From positions 1 through 64,000 of IMG/VR virus record IMGVR_UViG_3300048033_001096: a DNA stretch of 64,000 nucleotides. The stretch is one strand, 5' to 3'. The notes below the pieces were generated by a model that saw nothing but the letters and a program-made list of their open reading frames with translations, ran no database searches and was not told the DNA's origin. Position 1 is the stretch's first letter. Each line of letters opens with the position of its first letter. The position numbers and the translations under genes were made by a program. The stretch comes from a virus. Shown piece by piece: positions 34,591-43,240 of the stretch.

Positions 34591-35159
34591 TACCTCGGCC
34601 TTCCTAAAAAATGAAACAAGTACTGGTGATGTGTGCCGCAACTTGTACCTGCATGATAACTTCTGTAGTTGTCCCATTCGTAAACAGCGCCTTGTTCTAC
34701 ATTATGAAAACATTCGTCTTCAAGTATAAGCACACTGCCCCATCGAGGCTTGTCCATAAAACATACCCAACGCTTTAGTTCGCCTTGTGCTAACCATTCT
34801 TCTTCTTTGTCTTCTACGTCCCAATGATAAGGAACATTGCGTCCAGGTGCAACATCACTTACAAACACTCTAAGCGGATCTGCATTAACCAAGTCTGCAA
34901 ACTTGTTTTGTATTTTGATATCAAAGTGTTCGCCCGGATAGTAATCGTGCCAAATAATATCTTCTAATTTATACCCTGCTCGTTGCCATGTATCCATTAT
35001 GCTTCTGTAAGACTCTAACAACGTGCCTTCTGCTTCTGCTTCGCTACGATCAACAACACTTGTTACTGTGTTTTCGTCGCCGTCATTACATTGTTCGCAT
35101 AACTTGACTATTGGATCCCAGTCTATAATTCCATCTGTTGTACCGAAGTATTTAGGCAT
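34590..35159 (-). CDS. AspH-like 2OG oxygenase (tandem copy 1)
   Basis: A 189-residue protein with the iron HxD in PYHWDVED and the distal His in RSYHAGTSCGTHHQY. It is paralogous to its downstream neighbour and more distantly to the protein at 25287-25775. The two tandem copies probably arose by duplication and may act on related sites. It overlaps the kinase-like gene upstream by 8 bases. Confidence 0.75.
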   Translation of the reverse strand: MPKYFGTTDGIIDWDPIVKLCEQCNDGDENTVTSVVDRSEAEAEGTLLESYRSIMDTWQRAGYKLEDIIWHDYYPGEHFDIKIQNKFADLVNADPLRVFVSDVAPGRNVPYHWDVEDKEEEWLAQGELKRWVCFMDKPRWGSVLILEDECFHNVEQGAVYEWDNYRSYHAGTSCGTHHQYLFHFLGRPR

Positions 35160-35829
35160 TAAACAATTCCTTGTATATGTAACTCATATCTTGATCTCCC
35201 CATTTGACATGTGTGCCTAAACTACGCTTAAACATTTTTTCTAAATTTAAGACACTATCAACTGCTGCACCTGTTTCTTCTAACCTAAACTGAGCAGTTT
35301 CATGTATAATACCTTGCATGTATTTTTCTTCAATATACGGTTCGTCAATAGGCACACATCCGTACCAGTCAATTGCTCGCATATTTCCATCATCACTAAT
35401 GTAATGACAGTGTGGATACATAGTTAACTTATAAATGCCTTCATCGTATTGATCTAGCATGATATCTTTAATTTGTTTACGCCATTGTTGCTCAGGCCAT
35501 TCTTTCCCACTGTATATTATTTGATTGCAGCTAACATCGTACCACTTAATATAAATTTTTCTATTTTTGTAATCAACGTCTAATACTTCGGGCGCATAAG
35601 GTTTGTCTTTGAATATCTCTAAATATGTTAGTTCGTTAAAGAAAAACCATTCTGCTACTTCATCTGTATATAACGGACGATTGCTTGTTTCTCTATACTG
35701 ATATTCATTGGGCCAAGAATAATTCTTACAGAACGTTTTGCCGTCAGCACTTACTAATGGCTCATAAGTTTGTTGAGCCATACAAAGATGTCCTTCTTCG
35801 CTTAGTTTAAGATACGGAGTCCACTGCAA
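35152..35829 (-). CDS. Kinase-fold-like protein (paralogue of 30101-30793)
   Basis: A 225-residue protein. ELTYLEIFKDKPYAPEVLD, KIYIKWYDVSC (hinge-like), and YPHCHYISDDGNMRAIDWYG have the order of helix C, hinge, catalytic loop and metal site of a small-kinase fold. The IDW Asp is kept, but a canonical HxD catalytic Asp is replaced by PHCHY. It resembles the protein at 30101-30793 in length and order of blocks. A phosphotransferase or pseudokinase role is inference. Confidence 0.4.
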   Translation of the reverse strand: MQWTPYLKLSEEGHLCMAQQTYEPLVSADGKTFCKNYSWPNEYQYRETSNRPLYTDEVAEWFFFNELTYLEIFKDKPYAPEVLDVDYKNRKIYIKWYDVSCNQIIYSGKEWPEQQWRKQIKDIMLDQYDEGIYKLTMYPHCHYISDDGNMRAIDWYGCVPIDEPYIEEKYMQGIIHETAQFRLEETGAAVDSVLNLEKMFKRSLGTHVKWGDQDMSYIYKELFNA

Positions 35830-36463
35830 TTTTAAAGTCCTTAGTTAGTTTTAAACTAGATAGTTCTGTTACAGCTACTTTAAATTTAACTATTTCTGCG
35901 TCAAATGAAAAGTCTGCTAATTTATTATTTTTATTAGCATGGTTAAGCCACGGGCTAACAAAATTGTCAAATTTATATCTATAATCGTGCTGAGAAGAAG
36001 CAGGCTTAATTGTAACTTCTACTAACCCATCGTCTGTGGAATTAGTTAATAATTCTCTAACTACTAATTGCACTCTAGGAATGCTTCCGTAGTTTGAAGC
36101 TGCATGTATGCGTCCTGCATCCATGTAATACCAATATCCAGTTTTTTCTAACAAATGCATATCTAGATTATCTAAATCTAGTAGATAACTTTGTTCGCCT
36201 TGTAGGTTTAAATGCCAACGATTGTCAATGTCCGAATGTGACATATATGTAGTGCCGGGCTGCATTACTATTACTCGTGCTTCGCCGTGCTGCTTAGGAA
36301 GAGTTTTGAGTAATCTCTCCCAAACTGTTCCTTTGTATTCGGGCTTAATTTCCCACGGATCATAGAAGAAATTTCCAGTAGGTTGATTTAATGCTGTTTT
36401 AATATCATTAAAGTCTGCATCAATCTTTGGAATTTTAGCTTTATACTCAGTTCTCTCTAGCAT
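35807..36463 (-). CDS. 2OG-Fe(II) oxygenase-like protein
   Basis: A 218-residue protein. The iron HxD is in TTYMSHSDID (His-Ser-Asp) and the distal His in GRIHAASNYGSIPR, followed by the Arg and a VQLVVREL strand. This layout matches AspH-like enzymes. The C-terminal 60 residues are extra and unrecognised. The gene is divergent from the QueC-like gene. A GTTAAATA element lies exactly 6 bases before its ATG and there is no Shine-Dalgarno. Confidence 0.7.
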   Translation of the reverse strand: MLERTEYKAKIPKIDADFNDIKTALNQPTGNFFYDPWEIKPEYKGTVWERLLKTLPKQHGEARVIVMQPGTTYMSHSDIDNRWHLNLQGEQSYLLDLDNLDMHLLEKTGYWYYMDAGRIHAASNYGSIPRVQLVVRELLTNSTDDGLVEVTIKPASSQHDYRYKFDNFVSPWLNHANKNNKLADFSFDAEIVKFKVAVTELSSLKLTKDFKIAVDSVS

Positions 36464-36468
36464 AGAAA

Positions 36469-36476
36469 TATTTAAC
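36469..36476 (-). promoter_or_regulatory. Late-type promoter element (minus side of divergent pair)
   Basis: GTTAAATA, two mismatches from TATAAATA. Its last base is 6 positions before the A of the oxygenase ATG at 36463. No ribosome site lies between, so the message would be leaderless. Confidence 0.45.
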
Positions 36477-36477
36477 C

Positions 36478-36485
36478 AATAAGTA
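36478..36485 (+). promoter_or_regulatory. Late-type promoter element (plus side of divergent pair)
   Basis: AATAAGTA, two mismatches from TATAAATA. Its last base is 6 positions before the ATG of the QueC-like gene at 36491. The element, spacing and missing Shine-Dalgarno match those at 20930-20937. Confidence 0.5.
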
Positions 36486-36490
36486 AGTGT

Positions 36491-37165
36491 ATGAAACTAT
36501 TCTTGAATTCGGAGTGGAAGCGTATAGGAATTAGTCTTAGCGGTGGGGCAGATAGTGCTTTACTAGCATATCTTATACTAAAAGAAACTAACGCAGATAT
36601 CTATTTTACTACACAAATACGTATGTGGAAGACTCGTCCTTGGCAGCGTTATATTGCACAAGATGTTGTCAAATGGTTTGAAGAACGTTTTCCAAATCGA
36701 ATAGAACATATAGAAGGATTTATTCCTCCTGAAATGGAAGAGCCGCATACTACTAATATTAAAGACGAATACGGAAAATTAAAATCAGGTAATCGTATTA
36801 TACTCAGAGCGCATAACGAATGGGTTATACACACTTATAATCTCGATGCATGGTATGCTGCCGTTACACAGAATCCAGAAGACGTACCTGGTGGTCCAGA
36901 AGAACGATACGAAGGCGTATTACCATTACATATGAAACATATGGGAGTTGACATCTGTCATCCTTTCGTGTATACTACTAAGGACTGGATTGTCAAAGAA
37001 TATAACAATGAAAATATTTTAGACTTGCTTAACATAACACGTAGTTGCGAAGGTGAGTTTGAAGGATTAGATTATACAACATATACACCAAGACAAATTG
37101 TTCCTACTTGCGGAAAATGTTTTTGGTGTAAAGAACGAGAGTGGGCTATTGAGCAAAACAAATAG
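36491..37165 (+). CDS. QueC-like PP-loop ATPase
   Basis: A 224-residue N-type ATP pyrophosphatase. The PP-loop is ISLSGGADSALLAY (about 13-26). The C-terminal zinc-site cysteines are Cys186, Cys207, Cys210 and Cys213 in TRSCEGE and TCGKCFWCKERE. This arrangement is the QueC one. QueC turns 7-carboxy-7-deazaguanine into preQ0 using ATP and ammonia. Other PP-loop enzymes thiolate or amidate, so the substrate could differ. It lies 32 kb from folE-queE. It overlaps the next radical SAM gene, which starts inside it. Confidence 0.75.
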   Translation: MKLFLNSEWKRIGISLSGGADSALLAYLILKETNADIYFTTQIRMWKTRPWQRYIAQDVVKWFEERFPNRIEHIEGFIPPEMEEPHTTNIKDEYGKLKSGNRIILRAHNEWVIHTYNLDAWYAAVTQNPEDVPGGPEERYEGVLPLHMKHMGVDICHPFVYTTKDWIVKEYNNENILDLLNITRSCEGEFEGLDYTTYTPRQIVPTCGKCFWCKEREWAIEQNK

Positions 37166-38420
37166 TTGTACATTTTGTATGCATCCTTTTACAGGACTTG
37201 CTACACGAGAAGACGGTGCTATCAAAGTATGCTGTCGCAGCCAACCTATTGGATTTATACAAAATGAAACCCTAGAAGAAGTTTGGAACGGTGATGCTAT
37301 GCGTGAAGTGCGTAGGCAAGTGCTAAACAACGAGCGCCCGGACGTATGTAAACCGTGCTTTGACTTAGAAGATCAGGGTGTACAGAGTTTACGACAGCGT
37401 CATACAGCAGGAGTAATACCAGAAGCTAGGATCAACTTATATCCAAATGCACTAGATGCATTAGACGACGATTACAGCATGCCGTTTGAGCTTCCTACGA
37501 TGGAAATCAAACTTAACAATTTGTGTAATTTAAAGTGTCGTATGTGCAACCCACTTGACAGTACAAGTTGGAAAGACTGGGATCAAGTAACTGAGTTTTA
37601 CAAAAAAGAAGATAACATTCTCATTCCTATTGTTGACAAACTTACTACTAAACCGGGTCAGTATATTGGTCCTTTTGACAATAGTGATAATTGGTGGGAA
37701 TCATTTGAAAAACTTTTGCCTCACTTTAGGCGTGTAGAGTTTGCAGGTGGGGAGCCACTGATGGACCCATATCATTATAAAATACTTGACAAACTTGCTG
37801 AGTACGGTGATAACATAGAACTAAAGTACGCTACAAACGGCACTACGCTAGGTATTAAAGGCGGACGTACTATACACGACTATTGGCCTAAGTTTAAAAG
37901 TATTGCTGTAAACGTAAGCATAGACGGCTTACACGACACATATGAATACATTAGAGGTAATGGTAAGTTTGAGGAAATAGAAGAAAATATTAAAGTGTTT
38001 AAGGCATTTCCTAACGTAACTAGAGTAGTTGGTGCGTTTACTGTACAAGCAAACAATATAATGCAGATTGATAGTGTTATTGATTACTTTATTAACAAAC
38101 TAGGCATTGTGTTTTATTCACACCGTGTTAATTATCCTATGGCACTAAGTGCGCAGGTGTTACCTCCTAAATTAAAAGAACGTGTAGTACGCAAACTAGA
38201 AATGATGAAGGCAGGTGTACTAGAATATACTGCTATAAAAGAAAACAAGTTGCTCGAAACTGTTACATTACAACAAATACAAGATAACATCAATTTTTTA
38301 GAAGCAAAATGTATGTACGACACACATTGGCAAGACTGTATTAACTTTAATCGTGCGTTAGACAAAACTCGCAATCAAGACTTTCTTGCTGTAAATCCAG
38401 AGTTTAAACCGTATGTATAA
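37149..38420 (+). CDS. Radical SAM protein with N-terminal twitch-like Cys cluster
   Basis: A 423-residue N_Twi-type radical SAM enzyme. The auxiliary ligands are Cys7/Cys10, Cys28-Cys29 and Cys67-x2-Cys70. The SAM cluster is Cys126-x3-Cys130-x2-Cys133 (CNLKCRMC), followed by AGGEPLM. I chose the TTG at 37149 (product starts MSKTNSC), because paralogues begin with the same short lead before the first Cys. A longer start at 37098 would lie within the QueC-like gene. The C-terminus has FLEAKCMYDTHWQDC, a possible extra ligand pair. The substrate is unknown. Confidence 0.85.
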   Translation: MSKTNSCTFCMHPFTGLATREDGAIKVCCRSQPIGFIQNETLEEVWNGDAMREVRRQVLNNERPDVCKPCFDLEDQGVQSLRQRHTAGVIPEARINLYPNALDALDDDYSMPFELPTMEIKLNNLCNLKCRMCNPLDSTSWKDWDQVTEFYKKEDNILIPIVDKLTTKPGQYIGPFDNSDNWWESFEKLLPHFRRVEFAGGEPLMDPYHYKILDKLAEYGDNIELKYATNGTTLGIKGGRTIHDYWPKFKSIAVNVSIDGLHDTYEYIRGNGKFEEIEENIKVFKAFPNVTRVVGAFTVQANNIMQIDSVIDYFINKLGIVFYSHRVNYPMALSAQVLPPKLKERVVRKLEMMKAGVLEYTAIKENKLLETVTLQQIQDNINFLEAKCMYDTHWQDCINFNRALDKTRNQDFLAVNPEFKPYV

Positions 38421-39315
38421 AGTTACATCAAAATGGCCGCATCAAGATTCAATTAAAGTTGAGTGGAATTTAGGAAAACGCTGCAATTTAGATTGTGCAT
38501 ATTGTCCTGCAGAAATACACGATAACTTTAGTCCACATACTAATATTAAAGTATTGTTAGACACTGTAGATGCACTAGCAGAATTAGATAAACCTATACG
38601 AGTAAGTTTTACTGGAGGGGAGCCATGTATACATCCAGACTTTGAAGAACTTATTAAACATGCACGTCAAAGATTAGATTGGATTAATGTAACTACTAAC
38701 GGACTACGTAAGGCAGAATGGTATGCAGAAGCCCCAGTAGATCACTATGTGTTTAGTTTACATTTTGATAACGAACACTGGGAACGTGCTATGGATAATA
38801 TAATGTTCTTTGCACAACACAATGAAAACTTAGATAGAATTCCTTTTCAAGTCAATGTAATGGCACATCACGAACATATGGATCGTGTTAAACTTGCTGT
38901 TGCACGGTTTCACGGACATAACATGCCTTACGTAATAAGACGCATACGATGGACACAAGCAGAGGATCGTGATTGGTTTGACGATATGCGTTACACAGGT
39001 AAAGACTTAGAATGGATTTTAAAAACTAATGCTACTGCATTACCTAACTGTGTAATAGACGAACACAAACTAAAGCATGCTAACGATATTATAAAAGAAA
39101 ATCTAAATAATTTTGAAGGATGGAATTGCGCTGCTGGTGTAGAAAGCCTAATGATTAATTGGGACGGAGAAGTACATCGTGCTACTTGTCGTGTAGGCGG
39201 AAGTTTAGGCAATATTTATGATGGTAGCTTTGAGGCTCCTAACGAATGGGTTACATGCACACGCAAATGGTGTACTTGTGCTGCGGATATTCCTCTTACA
39301 AAGATTGAATCTTAA
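38413..39315 (+). CDS. Radical SAM protein with SPASM-like C-terminus
   Basis: A 300-residue radical SAM enzyme. The SAM cluster is CNLDCAYC, with FTGGEPCIH after it and VTTNGLR. The C-terminal cysteines (GWNCAAG, ATCRVGG, TCTRKWCTC) are typical of a SPASM or twitch auxiliary domain. Related layouts occur in the proteins at 39296-40261 and 42257-43240. It overlaps the preceding gene by 8 bases and is convergent with 39296-40261 (20-base overlap). Confidence 0.9.
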   Translation: MYKVTSKWPHQDSIKVEWNLGKRCNLDCAYCPAEIHDNFSPHTNIKVLLDTVDALAELDKPIRVSFTGGEPCIHPDFEELIKHARQRLDWINVTTNGLRKAEWYAEAPVDHYVFSLHFDNEHWERAMDNIMFFAQHNENLDRIPFQVNVMAHHEHMDRVKLAVARFHGHNMPYVIRRIRWTQAEDRDWFDDMRYTGKDLEWILKTNATALPNCVIDEHKLKHANDIIKENLNNFEGWNCAAGVESLMINWDGEVHRATCRVGGSLGNIYDGSFEAPNEWVTCTRKWCTCAADIPLTKIES

Positions 39316-40261
39316 TTTTATCTAACAATTGTTCGGGCTGACAACCACAAAAATCTACATCACATATTTTTGGTTTAATTACAGGATTAAATTTTTCTGT
39401 AAACTTAGGATCATTTAGGTTATAGTTTTCAAACAATACTGTTCGACAGGCACCTGTTATACGACCGTCTTTATCAATGTAAACATTGTCAACGCCTACA
39501 TTACATAACCACCCTTTAAAATAATTTTGTTTATTTAACCCTATCCAATTTCTATTTACAGTTTTTTTCTTACCATTGTCAAGAACTACTTTAGGGTCTC
39601 GTTTTAAATTTTTGAGATGTTTTAATATCCAAATAGGATTAGGAAAACGTTTTACTGGTTTGCTAATAAATTTTAATTGCTCAGGTGTATAATGAATTGT
39701 ATTGTGCATTACTTCCATAGCATTAATAAACCATCTGCGCTTACTGTATTTTAATTGTTTAATTATACTAACACACTTATCCCAGGCAAACGGATCCATT
39801 AGTACCATTGCATTTACTACTGAGCCTTTATCATAAACTATATCAGCAACTTTTTTAAGATGATCTATATCTGCGTACTCGTGGTGTACACTAATCATTA
39901 CATCGTCAAAATATTTTGCATACTGATCCCACCAACGTAAAGTACGGCTTCCGTTTGTACTAATACTAACCCAAGAATTATAATTATGTTTAAGTTGTTC
40001 TACAAACTCTCCTAATGCAGGCCACAATGTCGGCTCTCCGCCAACTATATGAATTTCAAATCGTTCTTTACCATAAGACTTATAATGATTTAACAAATGA
40101 AAAAAGTTTTTTGTTGTGCTATTTAGATCACCTGTCCATCTGTAATCACCTTCGTTAGAACCTTTAAAGCAATACCAACATTTGTGGTTACAAGTGTTTC
40201 CAATCATAAATTCTATTCTTAATGTTTTTGGATCTTGTGAGTTTATTACTTGTGTAATCAT
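39296..40261 (-). CDS. Radical SAM protein with SPASM-like C-terminus
   Basis: A 321-residue radical SAM enzyme. The SAM cluster is CNHKCWYC, followed by IVGGEPTLW and SISTNGSR. The C-terminal cysteines are WLCNVG, GACRTV and CDVDFCGC. I chose the ATG at 40261, which overlaps the upstream stop as ATGA. The catalytic core and the C-terminal pattern resemble those of the convergent gene at 38413-39315 and suggest a shared ancestor. The substrate is unknown. Confidence 0.9.
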   Translation of the reverse strand: MITQVINSQDPKTLRIEFMIGNTCNHKCWYCFKGSNEGDYRWTGDLNSTTKNFFHLLNHYKSYGKERFEIHIVGGEPTLWPALGEFVEQLKHNYNSWVSISTNGSRTLRWWDQYAKYFDDVMISVHHEYADIDHLKKVADIVYDKGSVVNAMVLMDPFAWDKCVSIIKQLKYSKRRWFINAMEVMHNTIHYTPEQLKFISKPVKRFPNPIWILKHLKNLKRDPKVVLDNGKKKTVNRNWIGLNKQNYFKGWLCNVGVDNVYIDKDGRITGACRTVLFENYNLNDPKFTEKFNPVIKPKICDVDFCGCQPEQLLDKIKIQSL

Positions 40262-41661
40262 AATAGATGTGCCAATTCTGGAAAAAAGTTTGCTGCGCAT
40301 AAACCTCTAATAGAATCTAGTTTATTTACATACTCTTTAAAGCCGGATAACAAATGACTGTTATCTTTCGAATCCATATGATTTAATAAGCCTTCCCATT
40401 GTCGCCATCCCTTAGGGTTATGTATCCAAAATTCATCATCCTGTGTAAAATTATCCCATAACCAATTTTTAAGTTCTGAAAATCGAACGTGTACATCTTG
40501 TTTATCTTTTTCAGGCAACATAGTAATATTAAGAAATGTAGGAATATGCACAAGGTGTGCATTTACTAATCCGCCTCCCATTACGTTACCGTCAATTAAT
40601 CCTATGTTTACTTTTTTAAAGTTACTGTTAACTTTCCACTTGATAAACTCTGGTATAGTTTTTATATTGAATATTTGTACTGCTGTTGCAATACTAATGT
40701 GTATGTTGTCAGGAGTGTCATCTAACAATCTTAATGTGCGTTCGACATCACTAAACTTTGTAGGAAAGCGTATATACTCGTCACGCTCTGCAAAGCTGTC
40801 AATACTAATAGCAAACTTAACTTTTTTAAATTTACTCCATAACTCAATTAGTTCTTCGTCAACAAGTATACCGTTTGAATTATAACGTAGTAGTATATTT
40901 TGTTCGTATCCTTGACGTACAATCTCTTCTAAGAAAGTTTTATGCTCGCGAATCATTAGAGGTTCGCCGCCAGCAAAGTACACTTGTTTTAGGTTAGGAA
41001 TTTGTGCATACAATTCATCCCAAAATTCTTTACGCTCATGCCACTTGTTATTAAACTCTTTTTTATCCCAACGCATTTGTTTTTTAACATCGTCATCTTG
41101 TAATACTGGAATAAGTTTTTGCCAGTCTGATACCCATTTACTACTATCATGCGGACTACACATTACACATTTAATGTTACAGGTATGTCCTAATCGTAAA
41201 TCTAAATATCTTAACTGTTCGGGCAATGTACCGTCAGTACTTGTCTGAGTGATTAGCTCTTCTACATCAATACCTTCATCATTCATCCAAGTAGCAGTTT
41301 CCCAAATACGCTTACTAACAATGCCCTGGGCTTCTTCGTCAAAGCATCCTTTACAACTTGCAGGTATTTTCCCTGCAAGCATAGTAGTACGAACACTTTT
41401 CATATAGTCGTTATTGAATGCTTCGAGCGGAGTATTACGAGCAAAGTTTGCAGGACGCCCATCTTCCATTTTAACAAGTCCTACTTCGTGATCTTCGCCT
41501 GCACCACTAGCATTAGCTGTACAACAAAGTCTCATATCACCATTAGGACGAGTTGCTAAATGTATCCAGGGCAGTATACAAAAAGTACACGACGACTTAG
41601 TTTCTAAGTCACGCTGAAACTTACCAAGTCTTGTATCATCCTTTGCATACCAATATTTCAT
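40258..41661 (-). CDS. Radical SAM protein with N-terminal twitch-like Cys cluster
   Basis: A 467-residue N_Twi-type radical SAM enzyme, among the longer ones. The auxiliary region has SSCTFCILPW, then MRLCC and a later CKGC. The SAM cluster is CNIKCVMC, followed by FAGGEPLM. The N-terminal WIHLATRPNGD block is shared with 37149-38420 and 47495-48673. It overlaps the next gene downstream by ATGA and the methyltransferase gene upstream by 4 bases. Confidence 0.9.
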   Translation of the reverse strand: MKYWYAKDDTRLGKFQRDLETKSSCTFCILPWIHLATRPNGDMRLCCTANASGAGEDHEVGLVKMEDGRPANFARNTPLEAFNNDYMKSVRTTMLAGKIPASCKGCFDEEAQGIVSKRIWETATWMNDEGIDVEELITQTSTDGTLPEQLRYLDLRLGHTCNIKCVMCSPHDSSKWVSDWQKLIPVLQDDDVKKQMRWDKKEFNNKWHERKEFWDELYAQIPNLKQVYFAGGEPLMIREHKTFLEEIVRQGYEQNILLRYNSNGILVDEELIELWSKFKKVKFAISIDSFAERDEYIRFPTKFSDVERTLRLLDDTPDNIHISIATAVQIFNIKTIPEFIKWKVNSNFKKVNIGLIDGNVMGGGLVNAHLVHIPTFLNITMLPEKDKQDVHVRFSELKNWLWDNFTQDDEFWIHNPKGWRQWEGLLNHMDSKDNSHLLSGFKEYVNKLDSIRGLCAANFFPELAHLL

Positions 41662-42260
41662 TTCTTTTTACCAATTATCATATAGCGTTCATACTTTGGT
41701 GTATCTAATGTTCCTCTATACAAAGGCTTTATTTTACTCATACGTGTAAAGTCTGTTAAATCTATAGCACAACGAACATGCTCATCGTGTGTAAAATAGT
41801 TATTGCTCTGAAGTACAATTAATGCATCATCTGGCTGATTGTCTAGCCAGGTTACATACTGTTCTTGTGTAATATGTTCGCAACTGGTGTTTATAACTAC
41901 ATCAGCATTAGTAGTGTATTCGCACATGTCTGCTGTTACAGCACTAAACTTACCTTGCATCTCTTGACGCTTGTTTACTGTGTTTGCTATATCTTTGCAC
42001 ACAGGGTCTATATCCACGCTTGTAATGCTGTTTAACGGTAGGCGACTGTTAAAGAGTATACTTGCCAGCACTCCGTTCCAACCACCGTATATGACTATGC
42101 TATTCTGTTTTGTTTTGGATATTGTATTATATAACTCTGTTGCTAACCAAACTTTACTATTAACTTGACCTTTCCAAAAACTTTCAAGTGTGCGATAACG
42201 ATCATCGCTGTTGCGAACTGCATCCATCCAAAAAAGTACGTCTTGTATATCAACTTTCAT
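41658..42260 (-). CDS. Class I SAM-dependent methyltransferase-like protein
   Basis: A 200-residue protein. IVIYGGWNGVLASILF fills the motif I position, SVDIDPVCKDIA is motif II (an acidic Asp binding the SAM ribose), and FSAVTADMCEY is the motif III region. The motif I Gly pattern is altered but recognisable. Methyltransferases of this type are broad in substrate. It lies between radical SAM genes with overlaps on both sides, suggesting the same pathway. Confidence 0.65.
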   Translation of the reverse strand: MKVDIQDVLFWMDAVRNSDDRYRTLESFWKGQVNSKVWLATELYNTISKTKQNSIVIYGGWNGVLASILFNSRLPLNSITSVDIDPVCKDIANTVNKRQEMQGKFSAVTADMCEYTTNADVVINTSCEHITQEQYVTWLDNQPDDALIVLQSNNYFTHDEHVRCAIDLTDFTRMSKIKPLYRGTLDTPKYERYMIIGKKK

Positions 42261-43240
42261 ATTTTTCTCTTTGGTATTTTTGAGTCAGCACTGCTTACAC
42301 AACTAGGTGTAATGCACTTAGATGGTGCTTTAAACAGCTCAAATCCGCCGTCTAACGTGCCTAAGGGGGCGTCGTGGCAACTGTAGCTGCGCTTAACTTC
42401 GTTCTCACGTATAACGCATCCTTGATAGCCTGCGTTACAAGTCCATCCTTCAAACTTGTTAAAACCAAACGCATTAAAACGCTCTGCTTGATCTAACTCG
42501 TACTCTATTCCTTTATCGTCATAGAGTGCGATTTGGGCAATTTGCTCACCTCTCCATTTTTGAGGGAAGCCTTGTCGCATTCTTGTGATCTGGTCTTTAG
42601 TGTATCCATGTACCACGTGGGAGGCGGTAGGATCGGACTGGGGCTTGAGAGTAACGTTAATACCTCTGGCGGCAAATCGTTCCAAACGCTCGTAAAGTGC
42701 TTCAAACATTTCTGGAACCATAACTTGATTGATTGTAACATGTGTTCCTCCATTCATTAGTTGCAAGCATTTGTCTCCAAACTCTTGCTCGTTTGCAAAC
42801 TCTGCATGATAACTTGCCGTTATACTTCTGCGTTGCAAAGTCTTAGTGCTGTCTAACCATTTGCGCCACCATTTACTACCTGGAGACAAGTTTGTGGTCA
42901 TATGTATACTTTGGTACTCGGGTGCTGTATCACTACAGTAATGATCTACGATCTCCCCAAAGTATTTATATGCAGTAGGCTCGCCGCCTGAGAAACTAAA
43001 GTGAAAATCGGTGAAGTTATTTGCACGAGCCTGTGCTTTGATACTATCCATGGCCTTTAAGTACGTTTCTAGATCTTGGTGGTCCGGGGTACTAGATCTA
43101 GCGTATGGCCAGCAATAAGAGCAGTTATAATTACAAAATCTAGCCAGGATCCACGAAACCGTGAAAAGATGGCTCTTTAGGAGGGTTTTCTGCCCAAAGT
43201 GGGTAATATTATCCCAGGGTATATTTGTTGTTGTCGTCAT
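42257..43240 (-). CDS. Radical SAM protein with SPASM-like C-terminus
   Basis: A 327-residue radical SAM enzyme. The SAM cluster is CNYNCSYC, followed by FSGGEPTAY and MTTNLSPG. The C-terminus carries WTCNAGYQGC, YSCHDA and CITPSC, as expected for a SPASM-type auxiliary cluster. It overlaps the methyltransferase gene downstream (4 bases) and the radical SAM gene upstream (32 bases). Confidence 0.9.
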   Translation of the reverse strand: MTTTTNIPWDNITHFGQKTLLKSHLFTVSWILARFCNYNCSYCWPYARSSTPDHQDLETYLKAMDSIKAQARANNFTDFHFSFSGGEPTAYKYFGEIVDHYCSDTAPEYQSIHMTTNLSPGSKWWRKWLDSTKTLQRRSITASYHAEFANEQEFGDKCLQLMNGGTHVTINQVMVPEMFEALYERLERFAARGINVTLKPQSDPTASHVVHGYTKDQITRMRQGFPQKWRGEQIAQIALYDDKGIEYELDQAERFNAFGFNKFEGWTCNAGYQGCVIRENEVKRSYSCHDAPLGTLDGGFELFKAPSKCITPSCVSSADSKIPKRKI

